A stretch of 64,000 nucleotides of DNA from Terrilactibacillus tamarindi (GTDB taxonomy: Bacteria > Bacillota > Bacilli > Bacillales > Sporolactobacillaceae): contig NZ_WNHB01000003.1 in NCBI RefSeq assembly GCF_009718825.1, positions 1-64,000 of the forward strand. The letters run 5' to 3'. A program made the position numbers and the translations under genes. Positions 18,230 to 27,067 of the stretch are shown here, piece after piece. Below the pieces are notes generated by a model. It was not told where the DNA came from and did no database searches. It saw only the letters and a list, made by a program, of their open reading frames with translations. Position 1 is the first letter of the stretch, and each line of letters opens with the position of its first letter.

Positions 18230-18498
18230 AATTTTTATGACGATTAAAACAGTCGTACAGGATCTATAAGTAGTGTACAATATAGAAAAATCGTTTGAAA
18301 CATAAGGAAAAATTAAGTACATCTATATGTGGATGAGCCGTGAAGGTCTAAAAAGGATGAACCAACAAAAATAAAAAGATGTTTTTCAATTTTTTGGAAC
18401 TGTCCGACAAGCAATGAATTCTTGCCTAGGCTAATTTTTTCAGAGAGGATGTTCCCATACCCGATTTTGGAGATACATAATAAGGAGGACGATAAGTA

Positions 18499-19398
18499 GT
18501 GCTTAAGGAAATAGAATCTCAACTAAATAGTTTTAAAAAAATTAATAAAAATAGAGGCCGACTGCTCATTAGCTGCCTTGATCAGCCAGGTATCATCTCA
18601 AAGGTATCTGAATTTTTATTTTCCCATGGGGCAAATATTATTGAATCAAACCAATACTCCATTAATCCTCATGGAGGAGACTTTTTTATTCGAATTGACT
18701 TTGAATCTCCAGATCTAATCGATAAAAAAGAAACCTTAATGGAAGACTTTCAACCTATCGCAGAGACATTTTCTATGACGTGGGAACTTCATTTAGTATC
18801 GGAATTAAAAAGGATGGCCATCTTTGCGTCAAAAGATTTAAACTGTCTTAGAGAATTGTTATGGCAATGGCAAATCGGTGATCTTATGGCTGAAATTCCA
18901 CTTATCGTGAGTAATCATGAAACAGCCCGCCCGCTTGTTGAACAATTAGGCATCCCTTTTTATTATTTGCCTGCAAGTAAAGAAAATCGTACGGAAGTTG
19001 AAAAGAAACAACTTCAATTATTGACAGAATATGATATCGACGTCATTGTTCTCGCCCGTTACATGCAAATCTTAACGCCGCACTTTGTTGCGAGCCATCC
19101 CATGAAAATCATCAATATCCATCATTCCTTCCTCCCTGCCTTTGTCGGTGCAAGACCTTATGAAAGAGCCTATCAACGCGGGGTAAAATTAATTGGAGCA
19201 ACCTCACATTATGTAACCAATGATCTTGATGAAGGGCCAATTATTGAACAAGATACGATGAGGGTTGACCATCGTTCAGATGTCGATGACTTAAAGAAAA
19301 TGGGAGGAAATATTGAACGCAATGTCCTTGCCCGTGCTGTCAAATGGCATCTAGAGGATCGTATTATTGTTCATGGCAATAAGACCATCGTGTTCTAA
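18499..19398 (+). CDS. purU: Formyltetrahydrofolate deformylase
   Basis: It hydrolyses 10-formyl-THF to THF and formate. The 299-residue protein has an N-terminal ACT domain (about 20-95, LLISCLDQPGIISKVSEFLFSHGANI) and a C-terminal formyltransferase fold with NIHHSFLPAFVGARPYERAYQRGVKLIGATSHY-type conservation and DEGPIIEQD. The start is GTG, about 10 nt after AAGGAGG. The 269-bp upstream stretch (18230-18498) could be a leader, but I recognise no riboswitch class in it. A good terminator follows at 19419. Confidence 0.92.
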   Translation: MLKEIESQLNSFKKINKNRGRLLISCLDQPGIISKVSEFLFSHGANIIESNQYSINPHGGDFFIRIDFESPDLIDKKETLMEDFQPIAETFSMTWELHLVSELKRMAIFASKDLNCLRELLWQWQIGDLMAEIPLIVSNHETARPLVEQLGIPFYYLPASKENRTEVEKKQLQLLTEYDIDVIVLARYMQILTPHFVASHPMKIINIHHSFLPAFVGARPYERAYQRGVKLIGATSHYVTNDLDEGPIIEQDTMRVDHRSDVDDLKKMGGNIERNVLARAVKWHLEDRIIVHGNKTIVF

Positions 19399-19418
19399 AG
19401 ACCCTAGTTCCACTCGAC

Positions 19419-19456
19419 AAAAGGCATCGAGAGCATGCTCTTCGGTGCCTTTTATC
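19419..19456 (+). terminator. Terminator after purU
   Basis: AAAAGGCATCGAGAGC pairs with GCTCTTCGGTGCCTTTT over 16 positions with minor mismatch, leaving a two-base AT at the tip, and ends in Ts. Confidence 0.8.
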
Positions 19457-19488
19457 AATTTTTGTATATGAATGGTAGAGAAAAGGGT

Positions 19489-19646
19489 GATTTCCGCTCC
19501 AGGCGCTTGCTTTCCGGGGGGCGTCCGCGAGCCTCCTCGTCGCTAGCTCCTGCGGGAAAAGCGGGATAGGCGAGACCCTGGACTGAGCGTAGCGAGGGAA
19601 GCGGCTCGACCCCGCCCTCGGAAAGCGTCCACCCGCAGCGGAAATC
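19489..19646. repeat. GC-rich MITE-like repeat of the Bacillaceae type (158 bp)
   Basis: The element begins GATTTCCGCT and ends with the exact inverse AGCGGAAATC. Its interior is over 60% GC in a genome of about 38%, with internal inverted segments such as GCGGGAAAAGC and CTTTCCGGGG/CCTCGGAAAG. I recognise the style (TTTCCGCTCCAGGCGCTTGC) from dispersed repeats common in Bacillaceae intergenic regions. It codes for nothing. It fills the purU to M20-peptidase gap; the rest of that 403-bp gap holds the terminator above and AT-rich sequence. Confidence 0.75.
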
Positions 19647-19801
19647 TTACCAGTCTGAGATTAGTTTTACTAGATCTTTTTTTGTAAATCAAAATTAAAG
19701 TCGAATTTTTACGAAAAGTATTCGTCCAGGTAAAAAGGGTTTTTCGTTAATTTATAGAATATATCATGTATGAAATGAATGAAAAGTGGGGGCTTGTCAT
19801 A

Positions 19802-21055
19802 ATGGATGGAAATAATCTAAGAACAGTGGTCGATAAAGATACAGTTAACACAACTTACCATCAACTAATAGAAAATCCTGAAGTTAAAGCAGGTCTTGCA
19901 TTTTTAGAAGCGGACAACGAACAAACGGCCAAAGAGCAAATTCATTTAACTTCTATTCCTGCTCCGTCATTTAAAGAATATGATCGTGGAGAGTTCATGA
20001 AAAAGCAATTCATTTTATATGGACTAGAAGATGTTAAGACAGATTCAGAAGGAAATATTATTGGTATTAGACGGGGAACAGAGTCTTCCCCTCGACTTGT
20101 TATATCCGCACATCAAGATACCGTATTTCCAGAAGGAACAGACACAAAAGCGACGATAAAAAATGGCAAGATCTATGCACCCGGCATTTCTGATGATGGA
20201 AGAGGTCTTGCAGTACTACTTACGTTACTTCGTTCCCTAAATCATAGTCAGATACAAACCGTCGGAGATTTAGTATTTGTGGCAACAGTTGGTGAAGAAG
20301 GTTTAGGTGACTTACGAGGAGTAAAAGCCCTTTTTGAACAAGATAAGGCGATCGATGGGTTTATTTCCATTGAACCAGGAACACCCGAAGAAATTATCTA
20401 TCTCGCTACAGGCAGCTATCGCTATCATGTTACTTTCAAAGGTCCGGGCGGGCATAGTTTCGGTGCTTTTGGAACACCGAGTGCCGTTCATGCTATGGGT
20501 AGAGCTATAGCCAAGCTTGCTGATATGCGGGTTCCTTTCGAACCGAAAACAACCTTTACTGTAGGAACCGTAACAGGTGGGACGTCCATTAATACCATCG
20601 CAGCTGATGCCACGATGTCACTCGATTTGCGTTCTTCTTCATATGAGGAGCTGAATAAACTTAAGAAAGTCGCTCTATCTCACATCTATTCAGCGGTGGA
20701 AGAGGAAAATAGTCGCTGGAATACGAATTCAATTTCTGTAGATATCCATCAAGTCGGAGATCGTCCTGCAGGGGAACAATCAGAAGAAGCCACTATTGTT
20801 CAAGCGGCTAAAGCTGCTGTTAAAGCGATTGGGTTAACGGCCACACTGGAAGGTCCGAGTAGTACTGATTCAAATGTTCCAATTAGCTTAGGAATTCCAG
20901 CCGTAACACTTGGAGGCGGAGGGAACTACGGTCAAGTACACACTTTAAACGAGTATTTTGATCCAAAGGATGCTTTTTTAGGTGCTGAGCGTATCTTATT
21001 AACATGCCTTGGGCTCGTTGGTGTTCATCATGTAACTCAGCCTTTAATAAAATAA
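19802..21055 (+). CDS. M20-family metallopeptidase (YgeY-like / deacetylase type)
   Basis: The 417-residue zinc hydrolase shows VISAHQDTVFPEG (metal His and catalytic Asp), APGISDDGRG (bridging Asp), TVGEEGLGDLRG (Glu base and ligand), FKGPGGHSFG in the dimerisation domain and a late HTLNEYF His. It resembles tripeptidase T-like and YgeY-type M20 enzymes; the substrate (peptide, N-acyl or N-carbamoyl compound) cannot be fixed. The open frame begins at 19766, but the ATG at 19802 stands 9 nt after GTGGGGG, so I use it. It is monocistronic. An inverted repeat, ACGAA-AAGTA-TTCGT, lies upstream at 19711-19725. Confidence 0.75.
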   Translation: MDGNNLRTVVDKDTVNTTYHQLIENPEVKAGLAFLEADNEQTAKEQIHLTSIPAPSFKEYDRGEFMKKQFILYGLEDVKTDSEGNIIGIRRGTESSPRLVISAHQDTVFPEGTDTKATIKNGKIYAPGISDDGRGLAVLLTLLRSLNHSQIQTVGDLVFVATVGEEGLGDLRGVKALFEQDKAIDGFISIEPGTPEEIIYLATGSYRYHVTFKGPGGHSFGAFGTPSAVHAMGRAIAKLADMRVPFEPKTTFTVGTVTGGTSINTIAADATMSLDLRSSSYEELNKLKKVALSHIYSAVEEENSRWNTNSISVDIHQVGDRPAGEQSEEATIVQAAKAAVKAIGLTATLEGPSSTDSNVPISLGIPAVTLGGGGNYGQVHTLNEYFDPKDAFLGAERILLTCLGLVGVHHVTQPLIK

Positions 21056-21138
21056 AAGTCTAATAGTTGGAAATAGTTAATCGTTTTGTTTTATAATATG
21101 ATTAGTGATTGAATTTTCCGGATTATTTATAAATAAAC

Positions 21139-21153
21139 TTGTAAGCGTAATCA
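21139..21153. promoter_or_regulatory. cre site (CcpA) upstream of the LacI-type regulator
   Basis: TTGTAAGCGTAATCA fits every position of the B. subtilis cre consensus WTGNAANCGNWNNCW. It lies 127 bp upstream of the LacI-family gene, which precedes the alpha-galactosidase gene. Confidence 0.55.
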
Positions 21154-21237
21154 TTTCTTGTTTGATGAGCACATATGTATAGTTATAAGATCGATTAAGC
21201 ATATATTTTGATACAGTGAATAATAAGTAAAATAAAT

Positions 21238-21253
21238 TTGTAAACGATTGCAA
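21238..21253. promoter_or_regulatory. Second cre-like / LacI-type operator
   Basis: TTGTAAACGATTGCAA has the central CG and half-sites of a LacI/CcpA-family operator, and its first 15 bases match the cre consensus fully. It ends 26 bp before the LacI gene and so could be a CcpA site, an autoregulatory operator, or both. Confidence 0.55.
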
Positions 21254-21279
21254 AAATAAAATTAGGTGGTGCGTTTAAT

Positions 21280-22281
21280 ATGTCAGTAAATATAAAAGAT
21301 GTTGCAAAGAAATCAGGTGTTTCAACAGCCACGGTATCCCATGTCATCAATGGAACCCGTTTCGTGTCAGATGTAACAAAACAAAAAGTCCAAAAAGCGA
21401 TGGCTGCTCTCAATTATCATCCTAATTTGATCGCAAGGAGTTTGAGGTGCAAAAAATCAAAAACGATTGGGCTCATTGTTCCAACAGTCAATGAAGGGGC
21501 ACCTGACTTTTTCTATATGTCCGTCGCTCAGGGAATACAGCATTATATTAAGAAACAAGGGTACCATCTTATTTTTAGCAGTTACAATAATGAATCTGAC
21601 GAAGAAGAACAAATCCAGGTCTTTAATACAAAATGTATTGATGGGCTTATTCTAGCTCCAACCAATAGTTTGCGAGAAAAAGTCCGCAATCATACCCTTT
21701 TTGGGGATTATCCGATCGTATACGTGGATAGGAAAATGAGGAATCAACCTGGGGATGCGATTCTTATTGATAATCAGGAAGGTGTATTTGAAGCTGTCCA
21801 ACATATGATTCATAAAGGCCATACACGGATTGGATTTATATCGTCTGAACGTGGAGAAAACACAAGTGATGAACGTTTTCAAGGGTATTTGAAAGCGTTA
21901 TCAAAATACGGTATACCTATTGATACAAATTTAATAAAATCAGGTCCATCCAATTTTGAAACAGGCGTGCAATTAACTCGTGATTTACTCGAAAGTCAAA
22001 AGGTCACGGCCTTGTTTATTGCTAATAATACACTAACAATGGGTGCCATTCATTATTTACAGCACAAAAAAATTGATATACCAAATGACCTTGCGGTGAT
22101 TGGTTATGATGATTATGAATGGACGAAAGTGACAACACCATTTTTATCGGTTATTAAGCAGCCGGCTTTTGAAGTTGGGGAAAAAGCGGCAGAAATCTTA
22201 TTGTCCAAAATTAACAAGCAGAATTCGGATTATCATGATTACCGTCTAAAACCCTATTTTATCTCAAGAGAATCATGTTAA
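21280..22281 (+). CDS. LacI-family transcriptional regulator, probably of the alpha-galactosidase gene
   Basis: The 333-residue regulator has an N-terminal LacI helix-turn-helix (residues 4-25, IKDVAKKSGVSTATVSHVING), a hinge helix (about 46-60, ALNYHPNLIARSLR) and a periplasmic-binding-protein-like effector domain starting at KTIGLIVP. The inducer is probably a galactoside or galactose, inferred only from the downstream gene. The start follows AGGTGGTG. The gene has its own terminator, so the alpha-galactosidase is likely transcribed separately. A LacI/CcpA-type operator lies just upstream. Confidence 0.88.
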   Translation: MSVNIKDVAKKSGVSTATVSHVINGTRFVSDVTKQKVQKAMAALNYHPNLIARSLRCKKSKTIGLIVPTVNEGAPDFFYMSVAQGIQHYIKKQGYHLIFSSYNNESDEEEQIQVFNTKCIDGLILAPTNSLREKVRNHTLFGDYPIVYVDRKMRNQPGDAILIDNQEGVFEAVQHMIHKGHTRIGFISSERGENTSDERFQGYLKALSKYGIPIDTNLIKSGPSNFETGVQLTRDLLESQKVTALFIANNTLTMGAIHYLQHKKIDIPNDLAVIGYDDYEWTKVTTPFLSVIKQPAFEVGEKAAEILLSKINKQNSDYHDYRLKPYFISRESC

Positions 22282-22340
22282 TCATCATGGTCATCTAATC
22301 CGAAGAGTTAAAAAAACGTTTATCAATAGTATCCAAAACA

Positions 22341-22383
22341 AAAACAGAAACAAGGGATTGAGGCCTTTTGTTTCTGTTTTAAT
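22341..22383 (+). terminator. Terminator after the LacI-type regulator
   Basis: AAAACAGAAACAA at 22341-22353 pairs perfectly with TTGTTTCTGTTTT at 22368-22380, ending in Ts. Confidence 0.85.
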
Positions 22384-22530
22384 TTATATTTTTTTTGTAG
22401 GTTGAACATAGATATAAGATGAGTGTATTTATACTATTCGGGTTAATGTGAAAGATTTTTGGCTAAGTTTGATGATATAGATTCTCTAATATGGTTTACC
22501 CGAATTTCAAAAGATGAGGGGAGTGGTCAT

Positions 22531-24720
22531 GTGATTTTATTTGATAAGAAAAGATGCCTTTTCCACTTGCAAGGAAAGGGATTTAGCTATGTCTTTCAAG
22601 TGATTCGTGAAGGGTATTTAGCCCATTTGTATTGGGGGAAGAAGGTGAAAGAGTATAGAGAAAGCAGTCCGCTTCTTTTCGTCAACAGAGGAGGATTTGC
22701 TCCCAATCCGGACCCTTCAGATCGAACCTTTTCTTTAGATAACATTCCTTTAGAATATCCAGCTTATGGGAATGGCGACTTTAGGCATCCAGCGTATCAA
22801 ATCCAGCTCGAAAATGGTTCAACGGTGACTGATTTACGCTACCACTCCTATCGTATACATAAAGGGAAATCAAAATTGAAGTATCTTCCGGCCACATATG
22901 TAGAGCATGAACATGAAGCAGAGACGTTAGAAATTGTCTTAATTGATAAAGTAATTGGACTATGGGTGACACTCTCGTATACCTTGTTTGAGAAGTACAA
23001 TGCGATGACGAGGTCTGTTCAATTCCATAATAAGGGGAAAGAGAATTTAAAAATATTGCGCGCGCTAAGTAGCAGTGTAGACTTTCGTGATGATCAATTT
23101 GATCTACTTACTCTTTATGGATCGCATACAAATGAACGGAATATCTCAAGGCATCCTCTGGCTATGGAAATGCAAGTTATAGAAAGTAGGCGTGGGGCGA
23201 GTAGCCTGCAGCATGATCCGTTCTTTGCCTTGTTACGAAAAGGTACAGATGAAACACGTGGGGAGAGCTATGGACTTAGTTTTGTTTATAGCGGTAATTT
23301 TCAAGCACAGGTAGAAGTGGACCAATATCATACCACCCGTGCTTCTATCGGAATCAATTCCTTCGATTTTAGTTGGTTATTAACACCGAAGGAGATATTC
23401 CAAACACCTGAAGTCGTCATGGTTTATTCAGATCAAGGAATCGATGGGATGTCTCAAACGTATCACCATCTTTATCGAGAGCGTTTGTGTCGGGGGCTCT
23501 ATCGGGATCGAATCAGGCCCATACTAATTAATAATTGGGAGGCAACCTATTTTAAATTTAATGAGAAAAAAATTGAAGAGTTGGCTGATGAAGCAAGCTC
23601 TCTAGGTATTGAACTTTTTGTTTTGGATGATGGTTGGTTTGGGAGGCGCGATAATGCAAAGAGTTCTCTAGGTGATTGGGTTGTGGATAAGCGAAAGTTA
23701 CCACATGGATTAAACCGCTTAGCTAAAAGAATTGAAGGAAAAGGTATGGCGTTTGGACTATGGTTTGAACCTGAAATGGTGTCTCCAGACAGTCAACTTT
23801 ATCGAAAACATCCGGATTGGTGTCTTCATGTACCTAACAGGCCAAGAACCGTTGCAAGAAATCAACTCGTTCTAGACTTATCGCGTCAAGATGTTTGTGA
23901 ATATCTGATTGAAGCGTTATCGAATGTATTATCGAGTGCCCTAATCCGTTATGTAAAATGGGATATGAATCGGCATATGACCGAGATTGGGTCAGCCTTA
24001 TTACCGCCCGAACGTCAACGGGAAACGGCTCACCGTTACATGTTAGGATTGTATTACGTCCTGGAAGTCATCACCTCTAAATATCCTAAAATATTATTTG
24101 AAAGTTGCTCAAGTGGCGGAGGCAGATACGACCCAGGAATGCTTTACTATATGCCCCAAGTATGGGCGAGTGACAATACAGATGCCATCTCCCGGTTAAA
24201 AATACAATTTGGAACAAGTATCATTTACCCGCCTATTACAATGGGTGCTCATGTATCGACAGTTCCGAATCATCAAGTTGGTCGAATAACCCCATTAGAA
24301 ACTAGAGGTTATGTAGCCATGTCTGGAAATTTTGGTTATGAACTAGATTTGACGAAGTTATCGAAGAAAGAAAAAGAGATGGTTAAGAAGCAAGTGGCCT
24401 TTTATAAAGAGATCCGACCGTTAATTCAATTTGGAACGTTTCATCGTATCTTAAGTCCATTTGAAGGTAATGAAACAGCATGGATATTTGTCTCGCCAGA
24501 CCAAGACGAATTTATTTGCTTCCACTACCGAGTATTAGCTGTACCAGCACAGCCGATACGAATTTTGAAGCTTGTTGGATTAAATCCAGACTATCTTTAT
24601 AAAGACGTTAACACAGGTAAAGTATTTGGAGGAGATGAATTGATGAATGTTGGCATCACTCTCCCTATAGAGAAAGGGGATTTCTTAAGCCACATGTGGA
24701 GGTTTAAAAAATATAATTAA
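22531..24720 (+). CDS. Alpha-galactosidase, GH36
   Basis: It hydrolyses terminal alpha-1,6-galactosides such as melibiose and raffinose. The catalytic residues are the nucleophile Asp478 in KWDMNR and the acid/base Asp548 in WASDNTD; CSSGGGRYD is the usual GH36 sugar-binding stretch. I start at GTG 22531, 7 nt after GGGGAG. This gives 729 residues and puts the catalytic aspartates at 478 and 548, the numbering I recall for Geobacillus AgaA; the longer frame from TTG 22459 has no usable binding site. There is no signal peptide, so it acts in the cytoplasm on imported oligosaccharide. No sugar transporter gene is adjacent. Confidence 0.93.
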   Translation: MILFDKKRCLFHLQGKGFSYVFQVIREGYLAHLYWGKKVKEYRESSPLLFVNRGGFAPNPDPSDRTFSLDNIPLEYPAYGNGDFRHPAYQIQLENGSTVTDLRYHSYRIHKGKSKLKYLPATYVEHEHEAETLEIVLIDKVIGLWVTLSYTLFEKYNAMTRSVQFHNKGKENLKILRALSSSVDFRDDQFDLLTLYGSHTNERNISRHPLAMEMQVIESRRGASSLQHDPFFALLRKGTDETRGESYGLSFVYSGNFQAQVEVDQYHTTRASIGINSFDFSWLLTPKEIFQTPEVVMVYSDQGIDGMSQTYHHLYRERLCRGLYRDRIRPILINNWEATYFKFNEKKIEELADEASSLGIELFVLDDGWFGRRDNAKSSLGDWVVDKRKLPHGLNRLAKRIEGKGMAFGLWFEPEMVSPDSQLYRKHPDWCLHVPNRPRTVARNQLVLDLSRQDVCEYLIEALSNVLSSALIRYVKWDMNRHMTEIGSALLPPERQRETAHRYMLGLYYVLEVITSKYPKILFESCSSGGGRYDPGMLYYMPQVWASDNTDAISRLKIQFGTSIIYPPITMGAHVSTVPNHQVGRITPLETRGYVAMSGNFGYELDLTKLSKKEKEMVKKQVAFYKEIRPLIQFGTFHRILSPFEGNETAWIFVSPDQDEFICFHYRVLAVPAQPIRILKLVGLNPDYLYKDVNTGKVFGGDELMNVGITLPIEKGDFLSHMWRFKKYN

Positions 24721-24777
24721 AAATTAGATCAATAGAAGTAAGTTATTTTCGGTATAATGATCTTCGGGGTGGTATTT

Positions 24778-25116
24778 TTGAAAAAAACAAGGCCAATGGT
24801 ATACGGAGTAGAGGTTGATAACGAAACTAGATGTAAACACTATCATACAAAAAAAGATGTGATAGCCATCAAATTCAAATGCTGTGGTCAATATTACTCG
24901 TGTTATGAATGTCACGAGGAAGTAGCAGATCACAAAAGTGAGCAATGGAACGAAGATGAATATGATGAAAAAGCGATTCTTTGCGGTGTTTGTGGACATG
25001 AATTAACGATTAGTGAATACATGAATTGTGGTTTTACCTGTCCAAAGTGTCAGGCTGATTTTAACCCTGGATGCCAAAACCATTACCATCTATATTTTGG
25101 ATCATGCTGTAAATAG
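24778..25116 (+). CDS. CHY zinc-finger protein
   Basis: The 112-residue protein is packed with Cys and His pairs: CKHYHTKKD, the FKCCGQYYSCYECHEE core, HKSEQW, then CGVCG and CPKC knuckles and a CQNHYHLYF end. This is the CHY-type zinc finger (three zinc sites), here as a stand-alone small protein; in eukaryotes the domain occurs in RCHY1/Pirh2 ubiquitin ligases. Its bacterial role is not known to me. Start TTG 24778 follows GGGGTGG by a few bases and removes a hydrophobic stretch that the longer frame would add. It is monocistronic. Confidence 0.75.
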   Translation: MKKTRPMVYGVEVDNETRCKHYHTKKDVIAIKFKCCGQYYSCYECHEEVADHKSEQWNEDEYDEKAILCGVCGHELTISEYMNCGFTCPKCQADFNPGCQNHYHLYFGSCCK

Positions 25117-25238
25117 AAAGATAAGACTCAGAGTCATCATGTAAATGTTGTCATGCACCATAAAAGCAATTTTGTGGGTAATATCAAAAAATCGTTCTTA
25201 AGTAAGTATTAATTCTTTACGATTCTCTGAACCGTCTT

Positions 25239-25393
25239 TTTATCCCGCCTTAACGGCAAGTAAAGACCCCCACTTCAAGATTTTGAGTATTCAAAGAAGA
25301 TAGGCGGGATCAACTGCCCGTAAAGGTCCGATTGGTTCAGCTAACCATCAGTGGGGGATGAAGAAAACCCCCACTAATGGAAGTTTCACTTTA
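25239..25393 (+). repeat. Structured repeat family 1, copy C
   Basis: A full ~155-bp copy from TTTATCCCGCC to TTTCACTTTAT, with the right-hand hairpin carrying one base change (CCCCCACTAATGG). It lies 123 bp after the CHY zinc-finger gene and fills much of the 25117-25457 gap. Confidence 0.92.
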
Positions 25394-25415
25394 TAAAGCG
25401 AGTTTCGTAAGAGAT

Positions 25416-25449
25416 TAAACAAGCAGCGTCACAATAGTGACGCTGCTTG
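25416..25449 (-). terminator. Terminator of the leftward 127-aa gene
   Basis: A perfect 13-bp stem (CAAGCAGCGTCAC with its complement, loop AATA) lies just past the stop codon at 25458, with TTTAA on the minus strand. Confidence 0.75.
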
Positions 25450-25457
25450 AGTTTCGA

Positions 25458-25841
25458 TTAGCTCATTTTTCGTGAGCGGTAGATCCCTTTGATTTCTTCA
25501 GGTGTTTTTCCTTTGACTAACAAACAGAAATTTTCGTAACCAATGTTGCGGCAATCCCGCAATAGTGACTTTAATGCATTAAGGTCATGAAAACGCTGAT
25601 CAATTTTATTTATTTCGTTTTTATAGAGGTCGATGATTGAATCTTGAACGAAATGGGGAGCTACTTGAGTCACATCTTCTCCCATTATGATTCCACAGAG
25701 ATAATCATACTTGAATTGTAATTGACGGGTCAGATTAACTAAATGTAGTAAGTGGCTAAAGGTTTCTTCATGCTCATTTTTGTATGTTTCAATCTTTTCT
25801 TTTGCTTCTCGTAAGTCGTGCAGATTGGATAAGACCTTCAC
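25458..25841 (-). CDS. Uncharacterised 127-aa helical protein
   Basis: I do not recognise this protein. It is highly charged and probably all alpha-helical, with an N-terminal coiled-coil-like stretch (LREAKEKIETYKNEHEE), a middle QLQFKYDYLCGIIMGED segment with a single Cys, and a C-terminal TPEEIKGIYRSRKM. It has no membrane segment or signal. GTG 25841 lies 9 nt after AAAGGTG and is preferred; GTG 25853 overlaps that site but would add only four residues. It sits 77 bp after the thioesterase gene in the same direction and has its own terminator, so it may share the thioesterase transcript. Confidence 0.6.
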   Translation of the reverse strand: MKVLSNLHDLREAKEKIETYKNEHEETFSHLLHLVNLTRQLQFKYDYLCGIIMGEDVTQVAPHFVQDSIIDLYKNEINKIDQRFHDLNALKSLLRDCRNIGYENFCLLVKGKTPEEIKGIYRSRKMS

Positions 25842-25918
25842 TTGGATATTCACCTTTTTCTATATGAAAGTTTTTGTAGAGTGAGAAATCATTTGTGTTC
25901 ATCTAAAATTTAATTATA

Positions 25919-26437
25919 TTATTCCCAAGGTTTTTTTAAAGTAATAAATTCAGCGAGTTCTTTACTATGCTGTCTCCTTTGTTTACGATGTTCTGCTCTT
26001 CTAGGGGCTGTATTAAATAAATATTTTTCTTCTTCTGACTCAGGGATGACCCCAGGAACAGGAACGGGTTTTTTATTTTCATCTAAGGCGACGAAAGTAA
26101 GAAAAGCTGTGGCCGCTATTCTTCGATAACCTGTAATCATGTCTTCAGCAATGACCTTACAAAAAATCTCCATGGAGGATCGTCCGGTATATGTAACAAA
26201 GGATTCAAAGCATACGGAATCTTCCTGTGTGATCGGACAGAGAAAATCAATCGAGTCGGTGGACGCTGTTACGCATTCTTTCACCCTAGAATGGCGCCTT
26301 GCAGAAAGGGTCGCACACCCGTCAAGACGTTTCATGAGAACGCCTCCAAAAAGAGTGTTATAATTGTTTAAATCACTTATTAGGACTTGATCTGTATTAA
26401 CGATTCGACTTTCGCTTACTCGTCTTTTTTCAACCAT
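25919..26437 (-). CDS. ykhA: Hotdog-fold acyl-CoA thioesterase, YkhA type
   Basis: The 172-residue protein has the acyl-CoA hydrolase hotdog motif near its N-terminus (SDLNNYNTLFGGVLMKRLDGCATLSARRHSR), with the conserved Asn and the Asp in MKRLDGCA, then SIDFLCPI and FVTYTGRSSMEIFCKV. It matches B. subtilis YkhA and the wider BACH family, which cleave medium- to long-chain acyl-CoA; the physiological substrate is uncertain. The C-terminal 25 residues are basic (RRAEHRKQRRQHSKEL). The ATG follows AAGGAG by 10 nt. Confidence 0.85.
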   Translation of the reverse strand: MVEKRRVSESRIVNTDQVLISDLNNYNTLFGGVLMKRLDGCATLSARRHSRVKECVTASTDSIDFLCPITQEDSVCFESFVTYTGRSSMEIFCKVIAEDMITGYRRIAATAFLTFVALDENKKPVPVPGVIPESEEEKYLFNTAPRRAEHRKQRRQHSKELAEFITLKKPWE

Positions 26438-26598
26438 TAAAAGTCATCTCCTTAGTGAGCGCTACTTTATAGTTTAAAGAAAAATCACTTTTAATAACAT
26501 TAATTTGCATCTGAAGAGAGAGATACTTTTAGAATAATATCATGAGAACCAAGTGTAAAATAATTTATATGCATAGGATTAATAACTTATAGCTATAA

Positions 26599-26813
26599 GT
26601 GCGTGTTCAAAAAGGTGACAAATTAGAAGCAAGAAGATCAAGGCGGCGCAGTTTTGAGGACCGGCATTCCACACGATGTGGTAGCTTCAACGTTGCTCAC
26701 AGGACGTGAGCGATTTTAGTTGAAGATCCTCTTGTATCCGCTACATGAGGACCGGAAAAACAAGCCAACGCCGAGATTCGCAGCTTATCATTTGGTGACT
26801 TTTTGAACAACCT
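26599..26813 (-). repeat. MITE-like element, family 2, copy 2 (215 bp)
   Basis: It begins GTGCGTGTTCAAAAAGG and ends CTTTTTGAACAACCT, with CTATAA on both sides (26593-26598 and 26814-26819), an apparent 6-bp target duplication. It is the inverse of the element at 3125-3315 and about 24 bp longer inside. No reading frame of note. The rest of the 26438-27067 gap is AT-rich and shows nothing I can name. Confidence 0.87.
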
Positions 26814-27067
26814 CTATAAATGTAAGAAACAAAAATATTAAAGCGTGTTCTTAAACAATTGATGGAGTAAAACAAAAGAAATTGGGGAAATAATGATTAC
26901 TAAATATTGCAGATTAGAGATTCGTATGATATATTAAAGATTCATTAAAGTTAATATTTAGACATAGTATTACAATTTATATTTTACCACAACCTATCGT
27001 TGTTGTCAATTTATATCTATTATACAAATGGAAAGTCGATATCACGTTATAACAAAGGGGTGTCTTG

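Noticed and set aside
18230-18498. Possible riboswitch in the purU leader
   Set aside because: I compared it by eye with THF, ZTP, purine, glycine, guanidine and T-box signatures and found none of their conserved cores.
19711-19725. ACGAA-AAGTA-TTCGT as a PurR box upstream of the M20 gene
   Set aside because: PurR boxes are longer and spaced differently; only the short CGAA/TTCG arms agree, and the gene is not a purine gene.
26438-27067. A gene in the long helD upstream gap
   Set aside because: After removing the 215-bp repeat, the remaining AT-rich stretches have no frame with a ribosome site.
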